NCBI RefSeq assembly: GCF_001015195.1
Contig: NZ_LDES01000004.1
Coordinates: 58,381-122,380, forward strand
Direction of reading: 5' to 3'
DNA length: 64,000 nucleotides
Source: Sphingomonas sp. Y57
GTDB taxonomy: Bacteria > Pseudomonadota > Alphaproteobacteria > Sphingomonadales > Sphingomonadaceae
Position 1 is the first letter of the stretch, and each line of letters starts with the position of its first letter. Shown here one piece after another: positions 1-10,887 of the stretch. Made by a program: the position numbers and the translations under genes. Under the pieces are notes generated by a model. The model worked only from the letters and a program-made list of their open reading frames with translations, searched no databases and had not been told where the DNA came from.

Positions 1-98
1 ACCATATGGCTTCGAGGGCAGGCAACACCCCATTCGACGGCCTGCCCGTTCAGGGCAAGGTCATCCACACGATCAAGGGCGGCGTACTGCTGCGCTGA
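1..98 (+). CDS. Dihydroorotase-like amidohydrolase, C-terminal end only
   Basis: Only the last 31 residues are in the window; the frame enters from the left edge (first full codon at 3) and stops with TGA at 96-98. The tail NTPFDGLPVQGKVIHTIKGG resembles the conserved end of PyrC-type dihydroorotases (pattern N-[ST]-P-F-D-G-x-P-V-x-G-x-V), which close the dihydroorotate ring in pyrimidine synthesis. No catalytic residue is visible, so another cyclic amidohydrolase (allantoinase, hydantoinase) is possible. It ends 2 bases before the stop of the convergent SPOR gene. Confidence 0.6.
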   Translation, partial: HMASRAGNTPFDGLPVQGKVIHTIKGGVLLR

Positions 99-100
99 GC

Positions 101-1294
101 TCAGGCCGGCTCGGTCGCCTTCATCCGTAGAGCCCACTGCATCGGCCGGTCTCCGCCGTCCATGCGGACGAAGCATTGCGCGCCGACCGACTGAATTCGC
201 CGGCACAGATTGGATGCGTCCAACCGGCTCGCCAGTCCGCTGATCGACAGGCGATGGAGCGTGACTCCGCGCCTGCGGAATGCCGAGCCGGCCGGCATGT
301 GATCGGCGATAAAGGCCGCGCGCCGGCCGAGCGCGGCCCAGGCGACCTCGGTGCGCTCCACGCTCGAATAGGCGCCGACCTGGACCGCCCAACTCAGCAC
401 CCGCCGAACCGGGGCGACATGCGCGGCGACCAGGATCGGCGGGGCCGCACGCATCCGCGGCGGACCGACGAAGGCGGCTACGATCGGCTCGCTCAACCGG
501 ACCGGCGGAGGCGTGATCAACGGCGGCGGTGGCGCGGGCGGCACCGAAGCCTGGGCGAGCAACACGGGGACCGAGGGAGGCGAAGGTTCGGCGGCCAGGG
601 CCAGTTCGACGGGTCGGCCAGGGTCGGCCGCCGGCAGGACGCCGAGCATCGCGCCGACCTGCATCGCCGGATCGGCACGCAACTGTCCCACCATCGCCCA
701 GCGACGGAGGCGTTCGGCGACGAGATCGACGGGAACGTCCTGCGCGGCGACCGCCGCGGCGTCGTTCCAGCGGCCTTCAAGGGCATAAATGAAGGCGAGA
801 TTCTGGCGGGTCCGGGCGTCCGCGGCGGGCGCCCTGGCCGCCGTGACCAGAATCGGCCGGGCTTCGTCGAGGCGGCCAAGCAGCGCCAGCGCCAGCCCGA
901 GGTCGCTGTCGTCGCCGGTACCGCGCAGGCCGTCGAGAGTCGCGGCGGCCTCGTGCGCCCGACCCAGCGCGATCTGCGCGAGCGCCCGGTTGAGGGCGAC
1001 CCGTACCAGCGACGGATCGAGTGCCAGCGCCTCGCCCAACGCAGCCTCGGCCGAGCGGAAGCGCCCGGCGGCGAGATAGGCGCGGCCCAGCATCGCCCGC
1101 GCCCTTGCATCGCGCGGCGCACCGAGTACCGCAGCCTCGGCCCGGCGAACGGCGGCGGCGGGTACGCCGTGAGCCATCGCCTCGCGCGCGCCGGCGATCA
1201 GCCGGTCGGTCCGCTTGTGCGCGGCGGCGCTCGCCCCGGAGACCAGCACCAGGCCAAGCGCGGTGGCCGTGAGGCCGGTCCAGTTCATCCTCAT
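101..1294 (-). CDS. Exported TPR and SPOR domain protein
   Basis: A 397-residue protein with a signal peptide (hydrophobic run about 6-24 ending ASAAA), TPR-like helical repeats at about 45-165, a Pro/Ala-rich linker at about 235-290, and a C-terminal SPOR-like domain from about 300 (WAVQVGAYSSVERTEVAW) to 385. SPOR domains bind denuded glycan strands at division septa, so a periplasmic or outer-membrane role in septal wall metabolism is inferred. It is divergent from a second SPOR protein at 1466. A second ATG lies two codons downstream; the first is preceded by a G-rich stretch. The exact function is unknown. Confidence 0.78.
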   Translation of the reverse strand: MRMNWTGLTATALGLVLVSGASAAAHKRTDRLIAGAREAMAHGVPAAAVRRAEAAVLGAPRDARARAMLGRAYLAAGRFRSAEAALGEALALDPSLVRVALNRALAQIALGRAHEAAATLDGLRGTGDDSDLGLALALLGRLDEARPILVTAARAPAADARTRQNLAFIYALEGRWNDAAAVAAQDVPVDLVAERLRRWAMVGQLRADPAMQVGAMLGVLPAADPGRPVELALAAEPSPPSVPVLLAQASVPPAPPPPLITPPPVRLSEPIVAAFVGPPRMRAAPPILVAAHVAPVRRVLSWAVQVGAYSSVERTEVAWAALGRRAAFIADHMPAGSAFRRRGVTLHRLSISGLASRLDASNLCRRIQSVGAQCFVRMDGGDRPMQWALRMKATEPA

Positions 1295-1465
1295 CGCGGG
1301 CCCCCTGTCCTCGCTCCGGTCGGGATCATCCGCGCCAGGGTGCGCGAGGCGATGCTAAACTTTGGTTAACGATGATCGCGGCAAGCGTGTTGGGGCTATC
1401 GCCAGTCGCGTCGAACGCGCTATCACCCGCGCGAAACCATGCCGAAACATCGGGGGCGATCGAGT

Positions 1466-2548
1466 ATGAAAAGCTTTGTCCTGGGTTGTGCGCTGGGGGC
1501 GGCGAGCGTCGCCGTGCCGGCGGCAGCGGGCGTCAAGGAGGGCGTCGAAGCCTGGGCGAAGGGGGATTACCCCACCGCGATCGCCGAGTGGCGCGGCCCG
1601 GCCGCGGCCGGCGACCCCGATGCCCAGTTCAACCTGGGGCAGGCCTACAAACTCGGGCGGGGTGTACCGATCGAGCCGGCGACGGCGCTCGACTGGTATC
1701 GCAAGGCGGCCGCCTCAGGCCACGAACAGGCGCAGGCGACCCTTGGCCTTCTGCTGTTCCAGAACGGGCAGCGTCCCGAGGCGATGACCTGGCTGAAGAA
1801 GGCCGCCGACCAAGGGGAAGCGCGGGCGCAATATGTCGTCGGTACCGCCTATTTCAACGGCGACCTGCTGCCCCGCGACTGGCCGCGCGCCTATGCGCTG
1901 ATGACCCGCGCCAAGGCGGCCAACATTGGAGCGGCGACCACCAGCCTGCAGCAGATGGACCAGATCATTCCCCAGGAGCAGCGCGAGGCGGGGCTTGCGC
2001 TGGCGCGTGAGATGGAACGGACCGCGCAGCTACGGGCGAACGATGTCGCCACGCCGGGCATGCCTCTCACCATGCGGAACTCGGTCACACCGCCGGTCGG
2101 CCAGACCGCTGTGCCTCCCTCGACCCCGCCGGTGGCGGCGACCGCGCCGGCACCGGCAGCAGCGCCGACGATCATGGCCCACGCCGGCGGAACCCCCTGG
2201 CGGGCGCCCACCACGACGCCTGCGGCATCGCCGCCCTCCTCGCCCAAGGCAGCCGCTCCCAAAAGCACACCCCCTGCGCCGGCCCCAACCCCGACCCCAG
2301 CGATCGTCGCGTCGTCGGGCGGCGGTTGGAAAATCCAGCTGGGCGCCTTCTCGAGCGCCGATGCGGCGCGCAATGCCTGGACCAGCCTGTCGACCCGTGC
2401 CGGCCTGAAGGCGCTGACGCCGAGCTTCTCGGCTGTCGGCGCGCTGACCCGGCTCCAGGCAGGGCCGATCGGCTCGCGCGCCGCCGCGAACCAGGCCTGC
2501 GCGGCGGTGAAGGCGACGGGAACGACCTGTTTCCCGGTCGCCCCCTGA
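1466..2548 (+). CDS. Exported Sel1-repeat and SPOR domain protein
   Basis: About 360 residues. I start at the ATG at 1466 because the signal peptide (MKSFVLGCALGAASVAVPAA) begins there; an ATG nine codons upstream would bury it. Sel1/TPR-like repeats follow at about 35-150 (AQFNLGQAYKLGRG and AQYVVGTAYFNGDL are typical Sel1 turns), then a long Pro/Ala/Thr linker (about 190-285) and a C-terminal SPOR domain (GGWKIQLGAFSSADAARNAW). Known role of the parts: protein-protein scaffold plus septal peptidoglycan binding. With its divergent neighbour it forms a pair of envelope SPOR proteins with different repeat types. Confidence 0.8.
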   Translation: MKSFVLGCALGAASVAVPAAAGVKEGVEAWAKGDYPTAIAEWRGPAAAGDPDAQFNLGQAYKLGRGVPIEPATALDWYRKAAASGHEQAQATLGLLLFQNGQRPEAMTWLKKAADQGEARAQYVVGTAYFNGDLLPRDWPRAYALMTRAKAANIGAATTSLQQMDQIIPQEQREAGLALAREMERTAQLRANDVATPGMPLTMRNSVTPPVGQTAVPPSTPPVAATAPAPAAAPTIMAHAGGTPWRAPTTTPAASPPSSPKAAAPKSTPPAPAPTPTPAIVASSGGGWKIQLGAFSSADAARNAWTSLSTRAGLKALTPSFSAVGALTRLQAGPIGSRAAANQACAAVKATGTTCFPVAP

Positions 2549-2624
2549 TCCGGTGGATCGTCGTTAACGCTATCTTGATGGGTTCGGCCGATAAAAGCCG
2601 GACGTGAAGGTAGCGGAAGCGTGC

Positions 2625-2945
2625 ATGCGGCACTGGCGTGATTTCGATCGGGTTACGGCGATGGCGAGCCCCTGGCGGCGCCGGCGCGTCTGTCAGCTCG
2701 TCATCGATGGCGTCCCGCTCCCCGTGGCATTGCGTCAGATCGACGCCGGTGGCGCACGGCTGGACATCGCAACACCGCTCCCGCTCGGATCGACGGTCGA
2801 GCTACGCCATCCCGAGGCGGGATCGATCCGCGCCCGGATCAGCGAGATCGGCGAAGGCAGCGTGCGGCTCGCCTTCGATCGCAGCGAAGCAGCGGTGGCC
2901 TATGCCCTGGCTGCGATCACGGCCGACATGACCAGCGGCAACTGA
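2625..2945 (+). CDS. PilZ-like small protein
   Basis: About 106 residues. An R-rich start (SPWRRRRVCQLVIDG) is followed by a compact beta-rich domain (GGARLDIATPLPLGSTVELR, then IRARISEIGEGSVRLAFD) that resembles a PilZ fold, the cyclic-di-GMP receptor module. The usual D/N-x-S-x-x-G motif is degenerate (DAGGARL), so ligand binding is uncertain. The ATG at 2625 has GGAAG five bases upstream; a GTG at 2604 and an ATG at 2661 are alternatives. It ends 1 base before the stop of convergent serB. Confidence 0.6.
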   Translation: MRHWRDFDRVTAMASPWRRRRVCQLVIDGVPLPVALRQIDAGGARLDIATPLPLGSTVELRHPEAGSIRARISEIGEGSVRLAFDRSEAAVAYALAAITADMTSGN

Positions 2946-2946
2946 A

Positions 2947-3825
2947 TCAGATCACCCAGTCCTTGCGCGCATAGCCCTGGGCATAGAGCAATGCGGTCAG
3001 ATCCCCATGGTCGATCCGCGCTCCGGCCGCGGCGGCGGTCTTCGGCTTCGCGTGATAGGCGACGCCGAGCCCGGCCGCCTGGATCATCGGGATGTCATTG
3101 GCGCCGTCCCCGACCGCGAGGCACTGATCGGGCGTCAAGCCGTGCGCAGCCGCCTCGTCGAGCAGGGTCTTGCGCTTGGTCTCGGCCCCGACGATCGGCC
3201 GGGCGACGGTGCCCGCGAGCTTGCCCTCGGCGAACTCAAGCACATTTGACAGAGCACGGGTAAAACCGATCTCCGCCGCGACCCGATCGGCGAAGAGGGT
3301 GAAGCCGCCCGAAACGAGATAGCAGTCCGCCTCATTCGCCCGCATCGTCCGCACCAGTTCGCGCGCGCCGGCCATGATCACCACCCGTTCGCCGTGGCAG
3401 CGGTCGATCACCGAAGCGTCGAGGCCCTTGAGCAGGGCGACGCGTGCATCGAGCGCACCTTCGAAGTCGAGTTCGCCGCGCATGGCCCGCTCGGTGATGT
3501 CGGCAATCTGCGGCTTGATCCCGGCATAGTCAGCGAGCTCGTCGATGCACTCGATCGTGATCATCGTGGAGTCCATGTCGGCCACGAGCATCCGGCGACG
3601 GCGGCCCGCCGCCGCCTGAACGATAATGTCGACGCCGGCAAAGGCGCCCTCCAGAGCGGCGCGCGCCACGGCCGGATCGCCGTCGAAGGCCAGGTCGCAC
3701 GCGACCCCCGGCTCGATCCACGCCGAATCGCCGTTGCGCAACCCGGCGGCGGCAAGGCGATCGGCCGCGGTCGAAATATCGCCCGCTTCGATCCGGTCCG
3801 ATGCTATCAGCGTCGCGATGAACAA
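2947..3825 (-). CDS. serB: Phosphoserine phosphatase
   Basis: Final step of L-serine synthesis: hydrolysis of O-phosphoserine. A HAD-superfamily enzyme of 292 residues. It shows motif I ([19 protein letters not shown], nucleophile and acid Asp of DxDST), motif II (LVSGGFT), and the Lys plus [10 protein letters not shown] of motifs III/IV. The start is taken as TTG at 3825 (M-F-I-A-T-L-I), because GGGGAGA lies 5-6 bases upstream on this strand; no ATG gives the usual N-terminus. This places its start codon inside the first codons of divergent miaA (8-base overlap). Confidence 0.93.
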   Translation of the reverse strand: MFIATLIASDRIEAGDISTAADRLAAAGLRNGDSAWIEPGVACDLAFDGDPAVARAALEGAFAGVDIIVQAAAGRRRRMLVADMDSTMITIECIDELADYAGIKPQIADITERAMRGELDFEGALDARVALLKGLDASVIDRCHGERVVIMAGARELVRTMRANEADCYLVSGGFTLFADRVAAEIGFTRALSNVLEFAEGKLAGTVARPIVGAETKRKTLLDEAAAHGLTPDQCLAVGDGANDIPMIQAAGLGVAYHAKPKTAAAAGARIDHGDLTALLYAQGYARKDWVI

Positions 3826-4762
3826 GAGTGTCTCCCCGAAGAATCCGGTCGCGCTTATTGCGGGGCCGACCGCCAGCGGCAAGTCCGCATTGGCGATCCG
3901 GCTCGCGGAGATCGCCAATGGGGTCGTGATCAACGCCGATGCGAGCCAGGTCTATGCCGACCTGCGGGTGCTGAGCGCCCGTCCCGATCCCGCCGAAGAG
4001 GCGCGCGCACCGCACCGGCTGTTCGGCTATCGCGACGCAGCCGAGGCGTGCAGCGCCGCCGACTGGGCCGCCGACGCGAAACACGCGATTGCCGCGGCGC
4101 ACGATGCGGGCAAGCTGCCGATCCTGGTCGGCGGCACCGGCCTCTACCTGCGTACCCTGATCTTCGGGATCGCGCCGGTGCCCGAGATCGATCCGGCGAT
4201 CCGCGCCGAGGTACGGGCGCTTCCGGTCGAGGCCGCCCACGCCGCGCTTTGCGCCGAGGATCCGGCGATGGGCCATCTGCGCCCGCAGGACGCCACCCGC
4301 ATCGCCCGCGCGCTGGAGGTGGTCCGCTCGACCGGCCGATCGCTGTCGCACTGGCAGGCCAAACTGACCGGCGGGATCGGCGAGCAGATCGCCATCGCCG
4401 CAGCTATCCTGCTGCCCCCGCGCGACTGGCTGCGGGCACGCTGCGACGCCCGGTTCGAGGCGATGCTCGGCCAGGGTGCATTCGACGAAGTAATGAAGTT
4501 GCGCGCGCGCGGGCTTGATCCGATGCTTCCCGCCATGCAGGCTATCGGCGTGCGTGAGATCGGTGCCTGGCAGGACGGACTGATCGACCGTGCGACGATG
4601 GTGGCGAAGGCCCAGGCTGCGACACGGCAATATGCCAAGCGGCAATATACCTGGTTCCGCCATCAGCCACCCGTCACCTGGCCACGGATCGCCGCGCAAT
4701 TGAATGACAACACCATCAACGAGATTGCAATTAAATTACGTGATAATGCGTTGACAGAGTAG
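3818..4762 (+). CDS. miaA: tRNA dimethylallyltransferase
   Basis: Transfers a dimethylallyl group to A37 of tRNAs reading UNN codons. 314 residues from ATG at 3818. The P-loop [18 protein letters not shown] lies at about residues 12-29, followed by the [16 protein letters not shown] substrate motif. The C-terminal part ([12 protein letters not shown]) is typical of MiaA. A longer open frame upstream is discarded because it lies antisense to serB and has no family similarity. The last 60 bases are markedly more AT-rich than the rest and contain the TTGACA element proposed for the ilv promoter. Confidence 0.95.
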   Translation: MNKSVSPKNPVALIAGPTASGKSALAIRLAEIANGVVINADASQVYADLRVLSARPDPAEEARAPHRLFGYRDAAEACSAADWAADAKHAIAAAHDAGKLPILVGGTGLYLRTLIFGIAPVPEIDPAIRAEVRALPVEAAHAALCAEDPAMGHLRPQDATRIARALEVVRSTGRSLSHWQAKLTGGIGEQIAIAAAILLPPRDWLRARCDARFEAMLGQGAFDEVMKLRARGLDPMLPAMQAIGVREIGAWQDGLIDRATMVAKAQAATRQYAKRQYTWFRHQPPVTWPRIAAQLNDNTINEIAIKLRDNALTE

Positions 4763-4779
4763 TTTATTACCGATAGGTC
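4751..4779 (+). promoter_or_regulatory. Candidate promoter for ilvBHC
   Basis: A perfect -35 hexamer TTGACA (4751-4756) is followed after 17 bases by TAGGTC (4774-4779), a weak -10. It lies at the end of miaA, about 45 bases before the ilvB start. Alphaproteobacterial -10 boxes are loosely conserved, so the assignment rests mainly on the -35 and on position. There is no room for a leader-peptide attenuator between miaA and ilvB. Confidence 0.35.
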
Positions 4780-4823
4780 CCGCGGCTCGTTTCATGCGCT
4801 GCGGCGCACAAGAGGAAAAGACC

Positions 4824-6578
4824 ATGACTGCCGAGATGACGGGAGCCGACATACTGATCCAGGCGCTGAATGACCTCGGCGTCGAGGTCATTTTCGGCTA
4901 TCCCGGCGGTGCGGTCCTTCCGATCTATGACGCGCTGTTCAAGCAGAACCGCATCCGTCACATATTGGTGCGCCACGAGGCCGGCGCCGTGCATGCGGCG
5001 GAAGGCTATGCCCGATCGACCGGCAAGCCCGGCGTGGTGCTGGTGACCTCCGGCCCCGGCGCCACCAACGCGGTGACGGGCATCGCCGACGCGCTGCTGG
5101 ATTCCATCCCCCTGGTGGTGCTGACAGGCCAGGTCGGCACGCCGCTGATCGGCAGCGACGCGTTCCAGGAATGCGACACGGTGGGGATCACTCGTCACTG
5201 CACCAAGCATAATTACCTGGTGAAGGACCCTGCCCTGCTGGGCGACGTGATTCATGAGGCGTTCCACATCGCGACCTCAGGCCGGCCGGGACCGGTGGTG
5301 GTCGATCTGCCGAAGGACGTGCAGGTGGCAAGCGCCGCCTATCGCAAGCCCAGCGTGCAGGCCCTGCCGCACAAGGGCTATCGGCCGCAGGTGAAGGCCG
5401 ACGCCGCGCTGATCGAGCAGGCGGTGGCGATGATGGCCGCTGCCGAACGGCCAATCCTCTACACCGGTGGCGGCATCATCAATTCCGGCCCGCTCGCCAG
5501 CCAGGTGTTGCGCGAGCTCGCGCGCATAACCGGCGCGCCCGTGACCTCGACCCTGATGGGCCTCGGCGCCTTCCCCGCCTCGAGCGGGCAGTGGCTGGGC
5601 ATGCTGGGCATGCACGGTACCTACGAAGCCAATATGGCGATGAACAGGGCCGACCTGATCGTCTGCCTCGGCGCGCGCTTCGACGACCGCGTGACCGGGC
5701 GCCTCGACGCCTTCGCGCCGCATTCGAAGAAGATCCATGTCGATATCGACCGCTCGTCGATCAACAAGATCGTGCGTGCCGACATCGGTATCGTTGGCGA
5801 TGTCGGCCGCGCGATGGAGGACATGGTCAAGATCTGGAAAGCGGGCCAGCACCAGGCCCGCAACCTGACCCCATGGTTCGAGCAGATCGACGGCTGGCGC
5901 GCCCGCAAGAGCCTGAAATTCCCTGCGTCCACCAAGGAGATCATGCCACAGCTCGCGATCCGCAAGCTGTGGGAGGCGACCCACGCGCTAAAGCCGATCA
6001 TCACCACCGAGGTCGGCCAGCACCAGATGTGGGCGGCTCAGCATTTCGACTTCGAAGGGCCGAACAAATGGCTCACCTCGGGCGGGCTCGGCACGATGGG
6101 CTACGGCCTGCCTGCGGCGATCGGCGCGCAGCTCGGCAATCCCAACGCGCTGGTGATCGACATCGCGGGTGAAGCCTCGATCCAGATGAACATCCAGGAA
6201 CTGGGCACGGCGACGCAATATCGCCTGCCGGTCAAGGTGTTCATCCTCAACAATGAATATATGGGCATGGTTCGCCAGTGGCAGGACCTGACCTATGCGG
6301 GCCGTTATTCGCAGAGCTATAGCGACGCCCTGCCCGATTTCGTGAAGCTCGCCGAAGCCTATGGCTGGAAGGGCGTGCTGATCGAGAAGCCCGAGGAGCT
6401 GGAGGCCGGCATCGCCGCGATGCTCGAACATGACGGGCCGGTGATCGTCGACTGCCGCGTGGCGAAGCTGGCCAACTGCTTCCCGATGATCCCGAGCGGT
6501 GCCGCACACACCGACATGATCCTCGAAGCCGACGAGGTGGTCGGCGAGATGGACGACGAGGCCAAGGCGCTCGTCTGA
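4824..6578 (+). CDS. ilvB: Acetolactate synthase, large catalytic subunit
   Basis: ThDP-dependent condensation of pyruvate to acetolactate or acetohydroxybutyrate, first common step of branched-chain amino-acid synthesis. 584 residues from ATG 4824, which has AGAGGAAAA just upstream; an ATG at 4794 lacks such a site. The N-terminal ThDP domain shows IFGYPGGAVLPIYDAL and the catalytic Glu in VRHEAGAVHAAEGYAR. The central FAD-type domain follows, and the C-terminal ThDP/Mg motif IDIAGEASIQMN...FILNNEYMG has GEA in place of the common GDG/GDA. First gene of ilvB-ilvH-ilvC. Confidence 0.96.
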   Translation: MTAEMTGADILIQALNDLGVEVIFGYPGGAVLPIYDALFKQNRIRHILVRHEAGAVHAAEGYARSTGKPGVVLVTSGPGATNAVTGIADALLDSIPLVVLTGQVGTPLIGSDAFQECDTVGITRHCTKHNYLVKDPALLGDVIHEAFHIATSGRPGPVVVDLPKDVQVASAAYRKPSVQALPHKGYRPQVKADAALIEQAVAMMAAAERPILYTGGGIINSGPLASQVLRELARITGAPVTSTLMGLGAFPASSGQWLGMLGMHGTYEANMAMNRADLIVCLGARFDDRVTGRLDAFAPHSKKIHVDIDRSSINKIVRADIGIVGDVGRAMEDMVKIWKAGQHQARNLTPWFEQIDGWRARKSLKFPASTKEIMPQLAIRKLWEATHALKPIITTEVGQHQMWAAQHFDFEGPNKWLTSGGLGTMGYGLPAAIGAQLGNPNALVIDIAGEASIQMNIQELGTATQYRLPVKVFILNNEYMGMVRQWQDLTYAGRYSQSYSDALPDFVKLAEAYGWKGVLIEKPEELEAGIAAMLEHDGPVIVDCRVAKLANCFPMIPSGAAHTDMILEADEVVGEMDDEAKALV

Positions 6579-6617
6579 TCCCCTCCCCACCTCCTTCGAC
6601 CGACAGAGAAAGACATC

Positions 6618-8274
<1,657 letters not shown>

Positions 8275-8327
8275 TCCGGCGATCGGGAAACCCGAACGCA
8301 GGGTTTCGGAATTGATGGTTGTCGAAG

Positions 8328-8357
8328 GGGCGGCAGGCGATAGTCTGCCGCCCTTTC
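8328..8357 (+). terminator. Rho-independent terminator after ilvC
   Basis: Nine-base stem GGGCGGCAG (8328-8336) / CTGCCGCCC (8345-8353) with an 8-base loop, followed by TTTCT. It lies 54 bases after the ilvC stop and just before the YceI gene, so it closes the ilv operon. Confidence 0.75.
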
Positions 8358-8374
8358 TCATATGGGAGACGATC

Positions 8375-8992
8375 ATGTACCGTTCCGCCGCCGCCTTGCT
8401 GCTGGGCTTCTCACTGGTCGCGCTGCCGGCCGTCGCCCAGATGCCCAAGACCCCGCCGGGCGCCTCCGACGTCCGCCGCGTCACCGCCGGAACCTATGCG
8501 GTTGATCCGGGGCACAGCCAGGTGACCTTCACCGTCAACCATCTGGGCTTCAGCACCTATCGCGGGTTCTTCGGATCACTGACGGGCTCGATGACGATCG
8601 ATCCCAAGGCTCCGGCCAAGTCGAAAGTGTCGATCGATATTCCGATGAGCGGGATCACCACCACCGTCGACAAGCTCGACGAGCATCTGAAGGCGGCCGA
8701 TTTCTTCGACGCGGCCAAATATCCGAGCGCCCGTTTCGAATCGACCTCGATCCGGGTAACCGGGCCCAAGACCGCCAAGATCGCCGGGAACCTGACGATC
8801 AAGGGCGTGACCAAGCCGGTCGTGCTCGACACCGTCTTCGTCGGTGCCGGCACGATGATGGGCAAGCGCACCATCGGATTCGACGCGACCACCACGGTCA
8901 ATCGCAGCGACTTCGGTGTCAGCTACGGTGTCCCGCTGGTGCCCGATGCCGTTCCCCTGCAGATCTCGGTGGCTTTCGAGAAGCCCGAATAG
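8375..8992 (+). CDS. YceI-family periplasmic protein
   Basis: 205 residues from ATG 8375 (GGGAG at 8364). A signal peptide (about 1-22, ...LVALPAVAQ) is followed by a YceI lipocalin-like domain: YAVDPGHSQVTFTVNHLGFS, then SVDIPMSGITT-like and NLTIKGVTKPVVLD strands. Family members bind polyisoprenoid or amphiphilic ligands in the periplasm and are often induced by stress; the ligand here is unknown. An ATG at 8312 in the same frame is rejected because it would precede the signal peptide and span the terminator. Confidence 0.9.
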   Translation: MYRSAAALLLGFSLVALPAVAQMPKTPPGASDVRRVTAGTYAVDPGHSQVTFTVNHLGFSTYRGFFGSLTGSMTIDPKAPAKSKVSIDIPMSGITTTVDKLDEHLKAADFFDAAKYPSARFESTSIRVTGPKTAKIAGNLTIKGVTKPVVLDTVFVGAGTMMGKRTIGFDATTTVNRSDFGVSYGVPLVPDAVPLQISVAFEKPE

Positions 8993-9050
8993 GGGCCCGC
9001 CCAGGATCGAGGCTGGACAGCCGCCCAGGGGCTCCGCCATTCCTTATCCC

Positions 9051-10070
9051 ATGACGGGGTCCCTGACATTCTGCAAAATCCTGTTCGGAGCGGTCGCGCT
9101 GTGCCTGGTATCTTCCTGGGCCGGCGCGGCGGACGAGGCAACGGCCGTGGCGGATGCCAAGGCCGACGCGGCATCGCGGCTCGACCGCGAAGTCGCAATG
9201 ATCCGCAAGGGGCGGCTCGGCGATGCTGAACGCCTGCTGTCACGCAGCATGGCCAGCGAACGCAGCCCGCGTGTCCGAGCCGACCTGCTCGCCGCCTTCG
9301 CCACGCAGCTTTTCCTCCATGCGCCCAAGCTCGACGATCCCACCTCGACGCTGGTGCTCGATTATCTCGATCGCGCGGTGGACGCCTATCGGCTGGTACT
9401 GGGTGCCGGCGATCCCGAAGTCGCCACAGCGCTCATCCGCCGCGCGGAGGTGGAGCGGCTACTCCACCCCGATGATCCGGCACCCTGGACCGACATGGCC
9501 TATCAACAGGCCTATCGCATCCGTTTCGAACGGTTCGGCGCAACATCGCCGGTGACCCTGGGCACGCTGATCCCGATGGCCGAACTGGCCGCGCTGCCGT
9601 CCCGTACCCAGGGCGATCCGGCGAAGATCGAAGCCGCTGCCGCTCTGCTCCGACAGGCGGCCGACGGCGCCGCGACCTCGCAGGACGATCGCGCCCAGGC
9701 CGTGCGTGCCGAGGCGCTGGAAACGCTACAGCGCTTCGAGGCGGCCTATGGCGCGGGCCGCTCCGACGGCCCCCGCCCGCAGATCATGACCGCCGGCGCG
9801 GCACAGCAATGTGTGGGGGTAAACCTCAACGAAGCAATCCTCTTCTCGGGGGAGCCCGCGCAGTTCGAGATGCTGCACGACCGCTTCGCCAGGGCCGGGC
9901 TCGCGCTGCTTCCCTGCGGCTCGATGCTGGTATTCCCGCTGGGCCCCGGCATCGATCCGACCCCGGTGCTCGACCTGCTGACCGACATCTCGGCGGGACG
10001 GATCAAGGGCCTCTACATGGGCTTGCGGAACCCCGAGGAGGCGCCCGCTCCGCCCTCGAAACTTCCGTAA
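9051..10070 (+). CDS. Exported protein of unknown function, helical repeats
   Basis: 339 residues from ATG 9051, where a signal peptide begins (FCKILFGAVALCLVSSWAGA). The body is strongly helical and Ala/Leu-rich and looks TPR-like (LLSRSMASERS..., YLDRAVDAYRLVLGAGDPEV, AALLRQAADGA). The C-terminal third contains two Cys (QQCVGVNLNEAIL; LLPCGSMLVFPLG) that could form a disulfide. No family is recognised. Its stop lies 6 bases from that of the convergent Nudix gene. Confidence 0.7.
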   Translation: MTGSLTFCKILFGAVALCLVSSWAGAADEATAVADAKADAASRLDREVAMIRKGRLGDAERLLSRSMASERSPRVRADLLAAFATQLFLHAPKLDDPTSTLVLDYLDRAVDAYRLVLGAGDPEVATALIRRAEVERLLHPDDPAPWTDMAYQQAYRIRFERFGATSPVTLGTLIPMAELAALPSRTQGDPAKIEAAAALLRQAADGAATSQDDRAQAVRAEALETLQRFEAAYGAGRSDGPRPQIMTAGAAQQCVGVNLNEAILFSGEPAQFEMLHDRFARAGLALLPCGSMLVFPLGPGIDPTPVLDLLTDISAGRIKGLYMGLRNPEEAPAPPSKLP

Positions 10071-10076
10071 CGCCTG

Positions 10077-10484
10077 TCAGACCAGCGCGTCGAGCAGCCC
10101 GATCAGCGGCTTGTCAGCCGGCGGCATGGGCAGGTTATGCAGTTCTACAGGGCGGACCCAGCGGAGCGCCGGAGCCTCGACCGCCCTCGGAATGCCGCGC
10201 CATTTGCGGCAGATATAGACCAGCAGTATCATGTGCCGTCCGCCCAGCGGCTCGCTCGCGAAGCACGCGGGCGCGAGGCAGGCCTGCTCCACATCGATGC
10301 CGAGTTCCTCGCGCAGTTCTCGGATCAGGGCGGCCTCGGGGGTTTCGCCCGCTTCGACCTTCCCGCCAGGGAATTCCCAAAGTCCCGCCATCGCCTTGTC
10401 GGCTGGCCGCTGCTGAACGAGCAGGCGCCCATCGCCGTCGATCAGCGCCGCCGCCACGACGATCAGGGGTTTTCCCTTATCCAT
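10077..10484 (-). CDS. mutT: MutT-type Nudix (deoxy)nucleoside triphosphate pyrophosphohydrolase
   Basis: 135 residues, single Nudix domain. The Nudix box reads GGKVEAGETPEAALIRELRE-ELG, matching G-x5-E-x7-REUxEExGU. The N-terminal QQRPADKAMAGLWEFPGG and the C-terminal KPLIGLLDAL match 8-oxo-dGTP diphosphatases that clean the nucleotide pool of oxidised dGTP. Close relatives act on other nucleotides, so the substrate is inferred from family similarity. Confidence 0.85.
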   Translation of the reverse strand: MDKGKPLIVVAAALIDGDGRLLVQQRPADKAMAGLWEFPGGKVEAGETPEAALIRELREELGIDVEQACLAPACFASEPLGGRHMILLVYICRKWRGIPRAVEAPALRWVRPVELHNLPMPPADKPLIGLLDALV

Positions 10485-10586
10485 TGGTATGAGACCTTTA
10501 GGGGTTTCTTAATCCGGGACGCCTACGAAATAAGCGTCTGCAGATCAAAGCGATTTGGCACGCCCGTCGCCTGAGAGGAATTCCGG

Positions 10587-10772
10587 ATGGAGAAGGATCG
10601 TCTTCGCGCGCGTCTCCGCGCCCTTTCCGGCGACTGCCGCGGCGCAACCGCCGTGGAGTATGGCCTGATCCTCTCGCTGGTCTTCATGGCTATCATGACA
10701 GCCGTAGCGACATTGGGCAGCTCCGTCCGGGACCGCTGGGACAATATCGCCGAGCGGGTTACGTCGCTCTGA
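10587..10772 (+). CDS. Flp-type pilin subunit (atypical copy)
   Basis: 61 residues. It has the class IVb Flp pilin core: a short basic leader, then CRGATAVEYGLILSLVFMAI, with the conserved Glu five residues into the mature hydrophobic helix and prepilin cleavage expected before the hydrophobic segment. GAGAGGAA precedes the ATG. It differs from the downstream pilin by a longer basic leader and a C-terminus with charged residues (RDRWDNIAERV), suggesting a minor or diverged pilin. Confidence 0.85.
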   Translation: MEKDRLRARLRALSGDCRGATAVEYGLILSLVFMAIMTAVATLGSSVRDRWDNIAERVTSL

Positions 10773-10887
10773 GCTGCCATTAACGAAATAAAAGGAACTG
10801 GCCCGCTAAGGTCCGGGCGTTGGCCGATGGTTGGAGGCCAGCCGGGCCGGACACACCACCCGAAATCGGGAAGCGGGAGTTAGAGAT

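Noticed and set aside
4763..4823. Leader-peptide attenuator before ilvB
   Set aside because: Only about 60 bases are available and no branched-chain codon run or terminator hairpin is present.
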